A DNA stretch of 32,747 nt from Chloromonas sp. AAM2 (GCA_004335635.1 QAXH01005296.1:1-32747); one strand, 5' to 3'. Positions 11,771-23,462 are shown, counted from the first letter of the stretch. A program made the numbers and translations. Notes: generated by a model from the sequence alone, not told the origin.

Positions 11771-11946
11771 CGTCCAAGGCCTCCTATCCTTCTTGTGCGC
11801 CTTGGCGTGCACTATGATGGCATTAACACCTTGAAGGTCTGGCACGCCACATGACATGCGTTCAGGAATTTTTCTGATGCGTCCAATGGCATGGCAGCAC
11901 TCTTCCCTTGCTGACAGCTTGGCCCATGTTGGCATGGCATGGCAAG
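11771..11946 (-). CDS. Possible exon of an unrecognised minus-strand gene
   Basis: Acceptor cagacag at 11947-11953 and donor gtgagc after 11771 bound 58 codons with a protein-like composition, including AREECCHAIGRIRKIPERM and DLQGVNAIIVHAKAHKKDRR. No family recognised. A second open stretch downstream (11530-11389) would continue it across an intron. Could be part of a transposon gene. Confidence 0.35.
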
Positions 11947-12591
11947 CTGTCTAGACGTATCCCTTAGACTGGTGTTAAGCCCACTTGGCATGTAAACGTG
12001 TAACCCAACTCAGTTCGCACTTCGTTGGTGTTACGACTTCAGCTGAACAGCCAGCAGTACCATGGAAACCAATCCAACTATCTGTCCTGATCTGCAACCT
12101 ACCAACGTTCACCCGCAATTGCCACATTTGTCAGCGCTGAATTTGAGATGGCAGGGATCTAATTCACTACGGGGTCACCCATCCACTACCGGGTCACCAA
12201 AGAGCTGAAGCCATGGAACCTAAGTCATCAGTGCACTCGTTGTGAGCGGCTTGTCCGGATGGTCGCGAGCAAATGATCTTTCTGTCAGTTCTTTCCAGCT
12301 CGACGTTGAGTGAAGTGGATGGCTGCCACCCACTCTGTCAAAAACAGCAAGTCATGGGCAATTTGCCTCACCTACTGTAACCAGAATGTCATGAGCCCCT
12401 ACCTCTCTGACTGCCACTGATACTAACACTGTTGCCACGGCTCCCCTGTTGGCACACTGGTTCCAGTGCAGTTTCCGTAAACATCTTTTTTTCTGACCTA
12501 CGTTCCTTGGGTGTCACTGCTAGCCCCATGCCACCCCACGCACGTCCGCGTACCTAGCCACACAAGTAGCAAAGTTAAGGTTGTCAGAACG

Positions 12592-12800
12592 CTAACCACT
12601 GATCACCAGCAACTCCCCATGTGGAATAGAAACCAACGGTAACTTGTCCTCGTTTACGAGATGGTGCAGTTTGCGTGCGTTCATGAGGGCCATGTTCATC
12701 CAACCGAACGCCTGTTCCATAGCACAAACCGGACCGTTCCTATCCCAAACACACGTATGCCGACGGCGGTTGGCCAACTGTTCGGTTTTCTCAGCCCCGA
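12592..12800 (-). CDS. Possible exon, unrecognised
   Basis: Minus-strand frame reading TEQLANRRRHTCVWDRNGP, AMEQAFGWMNMALMNARKLH and NEDKLPLVSIPHGELLVIS. It looks protein-like but no domain is recognised and splice sites are weak. It sits about 150 bases upstream of the plus paralog's start, on the other strand, and may belong with 11771-11946. Confidence 0.25.
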
Positions 12801-12959
12801 GCCGGCATCATCACAACAATTGACGACAGGAACATCATTTTGCAGCGCTCCATCGACTCTCTCTGGTGATGATCAGTGAAACCCCAGGTCGCCTCAAATC
12901 TAACCAGGCTCAAGCCAGTGCTGTACACGCCATTGACTAAGACTTTCTCCTGACCAAAC

Positions 12960-14450
12960 ATGGAGGGCGATCAGACCAGCGTGGTCAGCTTTCGACAATT
13001 CCGCTCGCAACAACTCACCTTCATTTCCAAGCCCGTGGCGCTTCTGGGGACTGCAATTATAGCAGCCATACTTGTGAGAAGCTCTATCGACGCGGTTTTG
13101 CATCGTCAGGTGGGGTTTGGCATCGTCAAGACAGGACGCGTTGGGTCAGTATTGCAGTAGAAGTGTGCGACTCAAACGACCAGATCTGTCTGTCAGTCAT
13201 TGGAGGACGCATCAATCACTTCGGGGCATGGCATGAACAAAGCAATTAGCCAGGGTTCTTCGTTTCTCCATGGCCTGTGCGACAGGCATCAGAGAGTGTC
13301 ATCTGGTGGCAAGCCTAGGGCATGCTGTTGTGCCACACACGCCCGTTCTCACGCACTGACCAACTGCTGCTTCATGCACGCCATGCGCAAAAAAGAAAAG
13401 AAAGTTCATGGTGGACGCATGATGCATGCTCTCGCATTTCACATTTGTGCTGGAATCCCATGCAGGCGCTGCTTGGCACCCTGTTAGACTTGGTGAATCT
13501 TGCCATCCACTCCAGCCTGTTGGTGGTGCCAGCTGCTCTGGTGTACATTGGCCGCTTGGATTTGCTCGGACCAGCATGCGTGGCTTTGCACGTGACACGC
13601 TCAATGGGACTGCTGTGCATAGCCATTGGTCTGATACCCTGCCCTGACGCACTGAGGTGAGCTAGAACATGTAGCGGACCATCTAGGCACAATGATGTAG
13701 CACCCGTGGGGCATCACGCACAAATCAAGGGAATCTCACTCAGTCAGCTGGTCGCCCCTGTGGTGGTCACCCAACCATGTGCACACCTTTAATTAACGTT
13801 TCTGACTGGCCGACTCCCTAATGAGACATGTCTGTCCCTCTTCCATCCATCCGTACCGTTATGCTATTTTACCTGAGCTCTGCTATTTCACCCCAGTTCT
13901 GCGCAGTGGGTTGTTGATGAACTCTTTTGTATTCTCATGTTTCTCTCGCTCTGCCTTCATGCCATTCCAGGACGGTGCTGCAACTGCGCATCGAGCTTGC
14001 CGTCTCGACAGTGCTGGCCTTCCAAGACCAGGTGTGTCATGCAGTGCCTGTTGGCCATTCCAGGCTGTTGCTGCCACAGGCTTGCTCAGTGTGGCATTGC
14101 CACAGTGGTGGTGATGCTGTATGCTCAGTCCCTCGGTGCATAGCTATGCACATAAACTTTCTGACACAATTTCGGAGCTTGTACTGAGCACAACCCATTT
14201 GATGAGATGGGTGCTTGGGCTCCACAACTCAAAGGCAAACTTTGTTGCATTCTCACACATGCAGATGAGCCTGCCAATCATGGCTGTGTTGCATGCCTTA
14301 CGGCAGTCAGGATGGATGTCCATTGTCATCTGGTGTATGGGCGGGACTGCCTCTGATGCGCTGCTGCGAGGCACATGCAACTGGGTTTTCATGATGCTGC
14401 TATCCTGCATGTTTGAATTGCGCACACGTGCCACGTATCGACAGTACTGT
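12960..14450 (+). other. N-terminal membrane module of plus paralog
   Basis: Exons 1-3 and the start of exon 4 encode several hydrophobic stretches: around SKPVALLGTAIIAAILV, LLDLVNLAIHSSLLVVPAAL, MGLLCIAIGLIP, SLPIMAVLHAL, SGWMSIVIWCMGG and WVFMMLLSCMF, followed by a basic turn (ELRTRATYRQY). I read this as about five or six membrane segments; the count is not firm. The minus copy (8758-6200) aligns over the last 83 residues of exons 2-3 without a gap, with about 30 of the last 58 identical by eye. Confidence 0.6.
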
Positions 14451-17400
14451 CAGGCTCAACAGCAGGAGCAGCAGCAGCAGCAGCAGCCAGAGCAGCAGCA
14501 GCCAGCAGGACGGCCGCGGCTGGCGCCCCTCTTCTCCCAGTTAGGGGACCCATCAGATTTTGACAGCGACCTGCCAAGCCCTACAAAAGCTTCAGAAGAT
14601 ACCAGCAGCCAGGCTGAGCCTGGATTGCCTGGTGGAGCCAGCAGTGCTCTTTTCCATGAGGAAGCACCTGCCACACTATCAGAGGACAGCATCCAAGACC
14701 TATTGTGTGACGCCATTCCAAGGCCGTCCAACGTGCATAGCTCAGTCCCTGATGAAGCCAGCAGCCAGGGCCTGCCAGCACCCATCCACCCCACGAACAC
14801 AGAAGCCACTGCAGGTGCAACCCAGCCTGTGCAGGTTGTGGCACAAGGCACAAGCACTGAGCAGAGTGGCGGCGGTGCAGGCCGAGCCGCAGCTCCTGTA
14901 TTGCCACAACATGGCCAGGCTGTGGCCCTGTCTCGCCAGTCGTCGGCCGCTCTCCTGCACGGTATACAGCGATATCGTGCACGGCCTTACTCACGCAGCA
15001 AGCAACATGCACCGGCTCCAGTGAGTGGCAACATGCGGTGTGCCTGATACTAGTTGGCAGTTAGAGCAGCTTGATGCAGTGAATTTTGAACGTGAAACAT
15101 ATGCATCGGTCAGTGCCACACCTGAAAACACTGACCTGTGCTTGTCTCTGACTGGTTGCTCTGCATGCATCTGCTGTCTTCTTTCAAGAGGTTGCCTCTC
15201 TGATTGTAGTTCTCTGGTTGTAGTTAGCCACCGGTCGTGAGCTCTGTGATGTCATGCAAGGCTGCTGAGCAGGCCGCACTGTCTGAGCGCTTGTGGACAG
15301 CTTACAGGTATGAAGGGCTCATTATGCAACAGGCCCTCATGTGATGAGCTGATCTGCACTCGCTGTCTTCTGATGCAGGTGCATGTGAAGATGCAAGGCA
15401 TTGAGTTGCAGGATATGCCGGCTGAGCTGTCCAGGCTGATTCAGGAGCAACTGAGCCACTGGTAAGGCTATGCACGTGAACATAGCAGCAGTCGGCATTA
15501 CCATTACCACCACGTGCTGTAGCAAACACTGGTGATGCCAGTGAGCAATGTTATTCTGTGGGATGCTGTTTTGCATGCCCACTACCTCTACTCATGCAAA
15601 GAGAGTAGAGAGACATGCATGCCCTAACATTTGCAATTGGACGTATGGGATGAGAATTCGTACGGACAATCCCACGTGCTGGCTTGCTGGTGGCTTTGCA
15701 CGCAGCATGCCAGGTATCTCCATGGCCGGTCTAGCCATGCGCAGTGGGTGCGTCATCCTTTCCCTGGACCTTCTACGTCACCTGGGATTGGATGGAGCAG
15801 ATTCTGACGTCACGCTTTCCGGAGACATGATGGCTGTGGTCTCTCGCCTGATGCAAAACAACGCTGTGGGTCAGATGCTGCCGGATGGGGCCACCATGTG
15901 CATCCAGGTGCGTAACCAGACTTGCAATGGCTGTTGCTCTTGTCATCAACTTCTCCTGTCTAAACCAGTCACTGGCACTGAGTGTGCGAACCTGTGAAGT
16001 CGCATGAAATTATTTGTACTTTCAAGCTGTGACGCTCAGACACTTCTTACGCTGAAACTTAGACAGGACAAGCGCGGTCTGTTCTGACTTGTCTGATGCT
16101 TCATAATACCGTTCCATTACCCACGAGCCCTGTCAAGGCACCAACGCTGCTCTGTGTTACAAGCTTGTCCACTCACACGCGTGCAGACTCCTGATGACTG
16201 TGTCATGGGTCAGTGGGATGCCGGCAGCGGCACTTACCGCTCGGTGGATGGCAGCGGGCGCGCACTGCGTCCAACAGATATGGACGCCTATCGTCTTCTG
16301 AACGCCTGGCCAGCCGTCCAGTGCCTGCCAGACGACATGTCAGAGGTTGCTATCACCAGCCACCAGCTAACTCTCACTGTGGATCTTCAGCTGCCCAGCA
16401 ACTGCCAGCTGCGTGGCTGGCAGCCACCTGATGCTGAGTCACTTGATGGGTCAACTGACAGCTCACCACAGGATGCGCCTGGGGTGGTTGCAAGGCTGTT
16501 GGCACGGCAATTGGGAGGCGGTTACCTGCCCGTTTCTGTCAAGCGAACAGCACAAGTCCGCCTGGACGGCCTGGCAGCGACCCACCACACCACACTCTTG
16601 AGTCTGGATGATGACGAGGAGGAAACGCCTGACTTGACTGCTGCTGAGGTGGGTTACACCTTGTATCAGATACATATCTTTGCTATTGGTGGGTTACAGA
16701 AAGGGACCTTCTGCATCAAAACTTTGTTATTACAAACATACTGCAATGGTCTGACAAATTTAACAGTCTTCGTGTACCTCAAGCTGACCAGTATGGGCAT
16801 CCACCTGTGCATCATGCTGGGCCTGGATGCATTGCAATCTGTACTCTATTTGGTTAGGTACGTCTGGCAGTCACCCACGTGCTGAGCCACTTGCCTTGCC
16901 GTTTCTATCCAGATTCCCCCCACCTTCTCTGGTTCCCGTACCAGAGTTGATGAAATAAATTAGAATTCTTATTTTAAAAGTGTGAAGATTTGTCGGGCAA
17001 ATCCACACCGGCAGCATGCATCATAGTGCATGGTTGAAACAGGGAGTTTCTACCAGTGTATAGAAAGTGCACACAGTCTGCGTACCTCATGCAGTTCAAA
17101 CTGGCCATCATGCCCATCTGAAATGCCCTCAAATCGGTCTTAGCTCCATTGTGCCATGCACACTCGTTCACTCTCTGTACTCTATCGGGTTATGTACGTT
17201 TACATGCAGGTGGTTGTGACATTGGATGATTGTTCCCCTGCTTCCCTGTGCCTGGAGCTGTGGTGCAAGAGGAGTGCACGCCCCCAGCGGACAGCAGCAC
17301 ACACCACACCTGCAGCGCTGGACATGTCAAACGGAGAGCCAGGCTTTGAGCTGCTGGTGTCCCACATGCCGCTGCTGGTGCTGCCAGGCAGCTGCAAGGA

Positions 17401-20400
17401 AGCTGTGGCTGAGCTGGTACAGCACATTGAGCACATGGGAGCCATGCAGCGTGATCTGGCTGCTCCTGAAGCAACGCAAAGGTCACGCACTGGTGATTGC
17501 ATGGACACCGCAGAGGAGTTGTGTGGACCAACTTCCTCAATCTCTGCTCCCTTGCTTCTGTCCGATCAGGGCCACAGCGGCTTGAACTCTCCAAGCCTGT
17601 CATTTTCAGGCCGACTGCCAGCTGCCAATGCTGTAAGCGATGCCACCCGATGCCTGTTGGAGGACCTGGGAATGTGGCTGACCCACCACCACCGCTCAAC
17701 TGGCACCCAGTCCGGTCAGACAGCCACAGTGCCTGAGAGTGTGATGTCACAGCTGGGTGACGGCCTGCTGATGTATGCAGTGCAGCGCGGCCTGGCTGCT
17801 GTTGCTGAGCTGATGATGCAAACGTTGGAGCAGAGCAAGCGCAGCACCACGGAGCTGATGGTCGAGACATTGCAACATGGGGCAGGCTATGGCGGAGGTG
17901 ATGCTGCGGCTGAGACACGGCCCTCATGGCCTTTGGAGGCCGAGGGAGCAGCCAGCACTGCCAGCGCATGGCTCGTGCGGGCTGCCTGCCATGACATGCT
18001 TGCCAGTGACGCTGAAAGGACAAGCCTGCTGCATGCTGCCATGGCATCAGGCCAGCCTGCCATGCTGGCACTCATCTTTAGGTGGGCAAGACGAGTCAGA
18101 TTATTGAGAAAGGCTGGGCTCAGTGCCTCATGTGGTTGATTACTACGCAGAGCAGGTGTGGTGTCCTGCTGTTCTAAGCATTCATCTTGTACTCCGCAGA
18201 TGTCTACTGTGTGTCTTGTACGTTCTAAGCACAAGCAACAGGTTCTGCACTGCTGCCGGCTTGTTGTGCATGTCCCGACATGCTGATGTACTGATGCCCA
18301 GCCTAAGACAGGTGGCAGGCATGCGCACGCTGAACGCTGCGTCATGTGTTTGCGTGACCTTTGTGCTGCATTGCACTTTCAGGTGGGGCTCACTGTACGG
18401 CGGTCCTGGCTGGTCCTGGCCATGGGAGCTGGAGGATGCGGCGGGCTGCACCGCACTGCACCTGGCCGCTGCACAGCCTGCAGACACATGCACTGCCTTG
18501 CTGGAAACCATCACCTGCATGCTGCCAGTGGAACAGGTGCAGGCAGCTCACAGCGCCTGGCTGCATGCCCAAAGTGGGTTGAATGCCACGCCAGCCAAGG
18601 TTTTTGCATCAGCTTCCAACGGAGCCAATGTTGATGACATCTGGTTGACCGAGGCCCTGCTGCCTACAGAAATTCTCGCATTGTCAGCTGACGGCAGGGC
18701 ATCAGATGGAGTAATGGGCAGCCAGGCACTGCCGCTCGCCACTCAGTCCGTGCCAGGAACCAGAGATGACTCTGCCGGTGCCATGAAAGTTTCAAGGGTG
18801 TCTAGTGGTGGCAGCAAGGCAGCTTCTCCAACCAGGGAAGCTAGCATGAGCTGGAGGACAGCGGAGGCTGCAGGCGACGCTCACAATGTGCACCCTGACT
18901 TGAACGTGGCTGGTCCTAGCACGGGCAACCCTGCAGGCCAGGAGCCCCTGTCTGCTTTGGCCGCTCCACTTCGGCACGTCAATGCAGAGTCATGGTCTAG
19001 CAGCCTGGTTGCTGTCTGGACCACACGGGAGACAGATGACTACCGGAAGTGGGCAAAGCAACAGGTAGGTGTCTCAAATACTTCCAATGCTACGCTTGCT
19101 GCAGACGCTCCGTCTCCCCAATGGCTTCATCTCTTGCCTCGGCAAACGCTAAACAATCTGTTGCTACGTCTGCACGCGAGCTGTGCTGTCAGCTGTCAGC
19201 TGTCGGAATTTGTGCGCAAGTCATGTGTGCAGAGCTCAAGGTAGTGAAGCACGATTGACATTGTACGCACGCAGCAGACTTGGGATGGTTCCGCTGTCTG
19301 GTCTGCGCAGGTTGTTGTCATCATTGCATTGAGTGTGCCAAGCTTGCCATTGTTGCTTGCAGATGTCCAGTGTGGTGTGCTCATGGGCGGCAACCCTGCT
19401 GTCCATGGGAGTGCTGTCTATCTGGCGGTCAGTCGCTGCGGGCAGTCTGACCGACGAGCTGCCCATCACAGTCCTACACACAGTATGCTACATTCCCATG
19501 GCAGCCGCTACCTGTGGCATCACTTGGCTGGGTGATTGGCAGGTGAGTGAGCTGTGCAGCCGGTTAGAATTGTACAAGTAGCAAAGTTAACGTTCACCAC
19601 TGACCACCAGCCACTGCCACTCCACTACCCAGACAGGCTACCTGCAGTATCCTTGGAACATGAAGACTCAGTTTTGACCTCAAAACCTATTGAGCAGACG
19701 CACCAGGCACCTCCTGAGCATTGCTGTCGTCAGTCACAGCCTCGCCTGGCTATTGAAGGCCGTGAAGCACTTGCCTGGCTTTCCCCTTGCTTGCTTACAG
19801 ACGTGGATGGTCACGCTGCATGTGTTCCACTGCATGGCGTACATCGTGCTCAGTTTCAAAACCCAGGCCCAGGTCTCGTCGTGGGCAGCTGCAGTGGCAA
19901 ACCATGCTGACGTGGTCTACGCGGTGATGCTCTTGGCGCCATTCGACCAGGTACGATTTACACACATCAGCCTTGATTGCACGCATTGCTTCTCTGAATG
20001 CTGCTATCCAGCCACTTCCCCATTGAATTCATCACAGCTGCGTGTACAACAGGGGCTTGTGTGTTACTTCTGTGTTGTTTACTGCTCTACTGGAAAATGA
20101 ACCGAGCTTGCAAATGCCAGTACTGACAAAAGGCGTATTGCTTCTCAGGTTGCCATGATTCAACGCATTCATCACAGCTGCTTTTCTGTATGTTACAGGC
20201 CTTTATTCTACTGCAAATTTCAAAGGATAGGGCAGCAGGCCCGGTTTGTAGCCTTAACAGTAAAGAAGTATGGTTTGATTACTGACCGGGATTGGCCACC
20301 CGCTTGAAAATGAAGGTAATGTATTCGTCACAGGCCTCTGCTTCTGCTGCTGTGCGTGCCAATGCCAACCCCTCTTGGCCTGTCTTGTACGCGTCACATC

Positions 20401-20693
20401 ATCACGATCACACATTACGCCTGCAGACCCCTCTGGTTCAGCTTCTGGTGGCACGGACCTTACAAGCATTCTTCCATGCGAAGGCCTACCGGACTGCCGG
20501 TATCCCACACCCCCTGGTCCGTGCTGTGGTTCTGCACATGACTGCTGTGGCTGTCACAGCCCTGTGTCGTGCACGTCAGCTGAGGGCATACCGCAGGTGG
20601 CAAGCTGTTCAGCAGCTGCGCACAAGATCCAGCAAGGACGGCAATGACGGGCGGAATTCAAGGTCAGGCAACACGCGGTTGACAGTTGGCTGA
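12960..20693 (+). CDS. SPL/CRR1-core membrane protein, plus-strand paralog (12 exons)
   Basis: Exons: 12960-13109, 13466-13656, 13971-14031, 14265-15020, 15379-15461, 15706-15907, 16187-16648, 17210-18081, 18383-19064, 19363-19542, 19801-19950, 20427-20693 (TGA stop). All phases match, giving about 1351 aa. The start has a good context (aacATGG) and follows an in-frame TGA at 12951. Residues about 1-190 are hydrophobic segments, 190-386 a Q/S/P-rich linker, 387-1153 the SPL-like core, 1154-1351 a second hydrophobic block ending in a basic tail. Extra length over the minus copy lies in the linker and in loops of the core exons. No SBP Cys/His array occurs in any exon. It could instead be an unrelated ankyrin-type membrane protein; the match to SPL proteins rests on several short motifs in the right order, recalled rather than searched. 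Confidence 0.75.
14458..14507 (+). repeat. CAG-rich polyglutamine tract, plus paralog
   Basis: In-frame CAG/GAG/CCA run in exon 4 just after the N-terminal membrane module. It encodes Q-blocks broken by E and P and starts the disordered linker. Confidence 0.8.
15379..19064 (+). other. SPL-like core with ankyrin-type segment (plus paralog)
   Basis: Exon 5-6 reads VHVKMQGIELQDMPAELSR then LAMRSGCVILSLDLL. Large SPL proteins carry a corresponding K-L-F..P..LR..I..WL....EME.YIRPGC-I-L stretch just after the SBP domain. Exon 8 ends in LLHAAMASGQPAMLALIFRW and exon 9 begins YGGPGWSWPWELED then AAGCTALHLAAAQPADTC and AHSAWLHAQSGLNATP; SPL proteins have LLH.AVRR..RPMV..LL, a GPAGLTPLHIAA segment and EAWK.ARDSTG.TPEDYA in the same order. 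What is seen is the motif series; that it means common descent is inference. Copper sensing by CRR1 involves other parts and cannot be assumed here. Confidence 0.62.
19363..20693 (+). other. C-terminal membrane module of plus paralog
   Basis: Three exons of 180, 150 and 267 bp. Hydrophobic stretches include VVCSWAATLLSMGVLSIW, CYIPMAAATCGITWLGDW, TLHVFHCMAYIVLSF, VVYAVMLLAPF, LVQLLVARTLQAFF and VVLHMTAVAVTALC. The last is followed by a basic tail starting RARQLRAYRRWQ. The 180- and 150-bp exons have the same length in the minus copy (1545-1366 and 846-697) at roughly 40% identity by eye. Confidence 0.6.
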
Positions 20694-21510
20694 GCTGACA
20701 GCATGAGTTTGCAGAGCTGTTGCCTGCCCAGCCCAAACAAGGCACTTGCTGAAAGTGGTGCCATGTATGAGCACTGAGGCGGCTGACTTGCACAGACGAG
20801 TTTCCTGGAGTCCATACAGGAGCTGTCGCCTGCACAGCCCAGCGGGTTTTCTTCCCTGCGCCTGTCCATATGTCCCACCTCAAGGCATTTGCTGGAGCAC
20901 GGAGCTTGGCAAAAGCTGGCTAGGCCGCAAAGCAACAAGGATGCCAAGTCTGTTGCAAGCGTAGCAAGTTGCTTAGAATTGCACCAGAATCGTCATATCT
21001 GGCTTTGGGTTATCACAGGTTGTTATCCGGTGCGACGTTGAAGCAGCCTTAGCAGCACGAGTTGGCAGAGCCCTGCAGATTGCAGGACGGTTGAATCATG
21101 ATGGTAAAACATAGCACAGTACTTGCTGGCTCTCGGTCGTACACAGTCGGAACAGTAAGACAGCAACGAACTTCCTTTTTCGAGGCAGTTGATTTCAGGC
21201 CTTGCAAGTCGGGTGGCCAGACACGCGGGCAGGCGCCTGTCTGGTATCTGAAGTTCCGTAAGTCATATTGTGCTTGTTCCGCGCTTTGTTTGAAGCAATA
21301 CTAGCACATGCAAGCAACTACTAGGCACGTAAGGGTTATGCACTTCAATGAATTGCGTCCAAAGCCATCCAGACGGTGGCTGGAGTTCTACTTCAATTGC
21401 AAACTAACTCAGGCTGACAGTTCCGCCTTTTTCAAATCTCCATGTGTTATGTTCTATGAGGGCGCTTGCTGTCAATGGCCAAATTTTTGTTATCGCAAAA
21501 GTTGCGTCAA

Positions 21511-21571
21511 GTCTGCCAGTTCTGGGACAATCACCACATCAACCCGTCAAAGTGGCCCAGAACTGGCAAAC
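21511..21571. repeat. Short inverted pair of MITE ends
   Basis: GTCTGCCAGTTCTGGGACAA and GGCCCAGAACTGGCAAAC face each other over only 61 bp, an internally deleted member of the same family. Confidence 0.55.
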
Positions 21572-22456
21572 ATCATTTTTTATTGCGGTCATGTTGTTGG
21601 TTATTCAAGGAGCCCATCCAGTAGGTTTTAAGGGGTTAAAATTGACAGTGTCTGTAGTAGTCTAACCATCGTACCTAATGTAGGGCATGGGCACTTACTA
21701 CTTTATGTGACCCATGTGGGCCATGGGACTGTCTATCACGGAGGATGAGACAGACCCCAGAGTGCGAGGCAGGGGCACTCTGGACTCAATCAGACACCCC
21801 ACAAAGCGTACGTCTACAGTGTCACCCTTTCTATTCCTTCAAGAATTGTGCTTCTAAGGTCGCTTGCTACAACTGGCCAGCTTCTGAATATCATCCAAGA
21901 TGGTTGTATCGTCCGTTTTGTCCCACGTCTTCCGGTCCGCCATGAAGAAGGCTTCGAGTGGCGTGCCATGGCCAGGTGCTGCCACACCAACAAGTCGCTC
22001 AGTACGCTGTTACTGGAATGTTTGTCACGAAGAGAGCTTTGAGTAGTGTGCCATGTTGCGTGACCATGCTACAGTGAAGGTGGACGGTGCAGTCCACTGG
22101 CAGGCCTTAGTTGTGCCATTTAGTCGAATGTTCTCACTCATTGTCTGGATACATTTGGATGTGCAGTACGTGTGCGCTTAGTGACTCGACATACACTGTT
22201 CGCAAGGCTGGATTGTCAGCAGCCTGCCCGGATCACTGTGGACACATATCTGCATGTTTTTGATCTCGAGTTGAACGTTTGATTGGGCTTGTGTATGACT
22301 ACTGTGGGGTTTGTTGGCCAGAGCGCTGTTAGCATACCTAGAGGCTGACACAACCAGCACCACAAGCTGCTCTATCCGTGTCACAGCATCTCCTGTGTGT
22401 GTGCGCTGTTGTCCTCACACAGGGGAATCACTCGCATATCGGAAATCGACTTTCAG

Positions 22457-22546
22457 ATGTGGTATGCGTACGTCTGTATACTCGGATTACTAGTCCTGTT
22501 TGGAGTGTCCATAGCGGTGCTTGCCTGCTGCATCCTGACACATTAA
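22457..22546 (+). CDS. Possible small terminal exon with one membrane helix
   Basis: A frame of 29 codons follows a good acceptor (gactttcag) and ends in TAA. It reads MWYAYVCILGLLVLFGV then SIAVLACCILTH, a single hydrophobic helix. No upstream exon could be tied to it, so it may be chance. Confidence 0.22.
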   Translation: MWYAYVCILGLLVLFGVSIAVLACCILTH

Positions 22547-23330
22547 TGGCACTGGCGTCTTCCCTCACCACATCAGGTGAAGACCCAGACAAGTTGTGCT
22601 CTGATAGGGTTGTGGAGAGACAGCTGCTGCTTTGACATGTGGCGCAGATTGATTGTGTGGCGCAGATAAGCTTTTGCTGCCAGCTGTAACTTGTTGCAGT
22701 GCAACGCCTGCATGGTTTGGAACCATCCAGAGATTTAATTGGGTTGAACCTGTACTCCAGTCAGGCACGATCTGTGTGTGTCTGTAGATGTTGATTGAGT
22801 GCAAACTCATGAACGTGCAAATTGGACTGGACATGGTGATGGTTTAGCCACGTGGACTGCATGCCATGGCGCATCTTATGCTGGAGTTTGACACCGGAGG
22901 GTACTGCTCTTGCATACCCTGTTTAGAGTTCTTGGAACACGTTTGCCTGTGTTGCTCGGTAAACCTGTGTTGTTCGGTGATTAGGTGCCCAAATGCATCA
23001 CACCATGCTTGTTCACAGCCTTGGTTGGACAGCACCGAGGTTTGGTTAGCCCCTTTTCCTTGCCTTCAGTCCGTACCAAAGTGTGGTTGCACACATGTTT
23101 GTTTCTGTACAAAATCCTCAAAGGCTTGAACGTTTGCTTTGCTTCAGATATGAAGCCCAAAGTCTCTTGGCACAAGTTGGACGGGACAGTCTTGGGACAG
23201 TTGCTTGCTCCAGGCTACACCACCTTGCGTCTGCTTCCTTGGCTTGCTTGTGCTGGCCCTGACTTCTGCAGTCGGCATGTACTTTCCGCTGCTGCCAACC
23301 TCTTGCACCATTTCCAAAGCGGCAGAGTTG

Positions 23331-23462
23331 TTTCTCACTTGTGTCGGTGATGTGTGCTTGGCTGCATGCTCAATCATGTATCCAGTCCACGGAGTTTTTC
23401 CGCACTTGTGTTGGTGATGTGTGCTTGGCTGCATGCTCAATCATGTATCCAGTCCACGGTGT
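23331..23462 (+). repeat. 67-bp tandem duplication
   Basis: Two adjacent units with period 67 share TGTGCTTGGCTGCATGCTCA and ATCATGTATCCAGTCCACGG with only a few differences near the start. Confidence 0.9.

Noticed and set aside
14064..14140. Possible extra exon between the third and fourth plus exons
   Set aside because: It would need a 32-base intron and breaks phase with the next exon; the minus copy joins directly (FQDQ|MSVP).
17190..18071. 293-codon open frame on the minus strand
   Set aside because: It is exactly antisense to coding exon 17210-18081 of the plus paralog; GC-rich third positions leave the opposite strand open.
12960..20693. Search for an SBP zinc finger in or before the SPL-like genes
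   Set aside because: No Cys/His array of SBP type was seen in the frames upstream of either core, so neither gene is called an SBP transcription factor.
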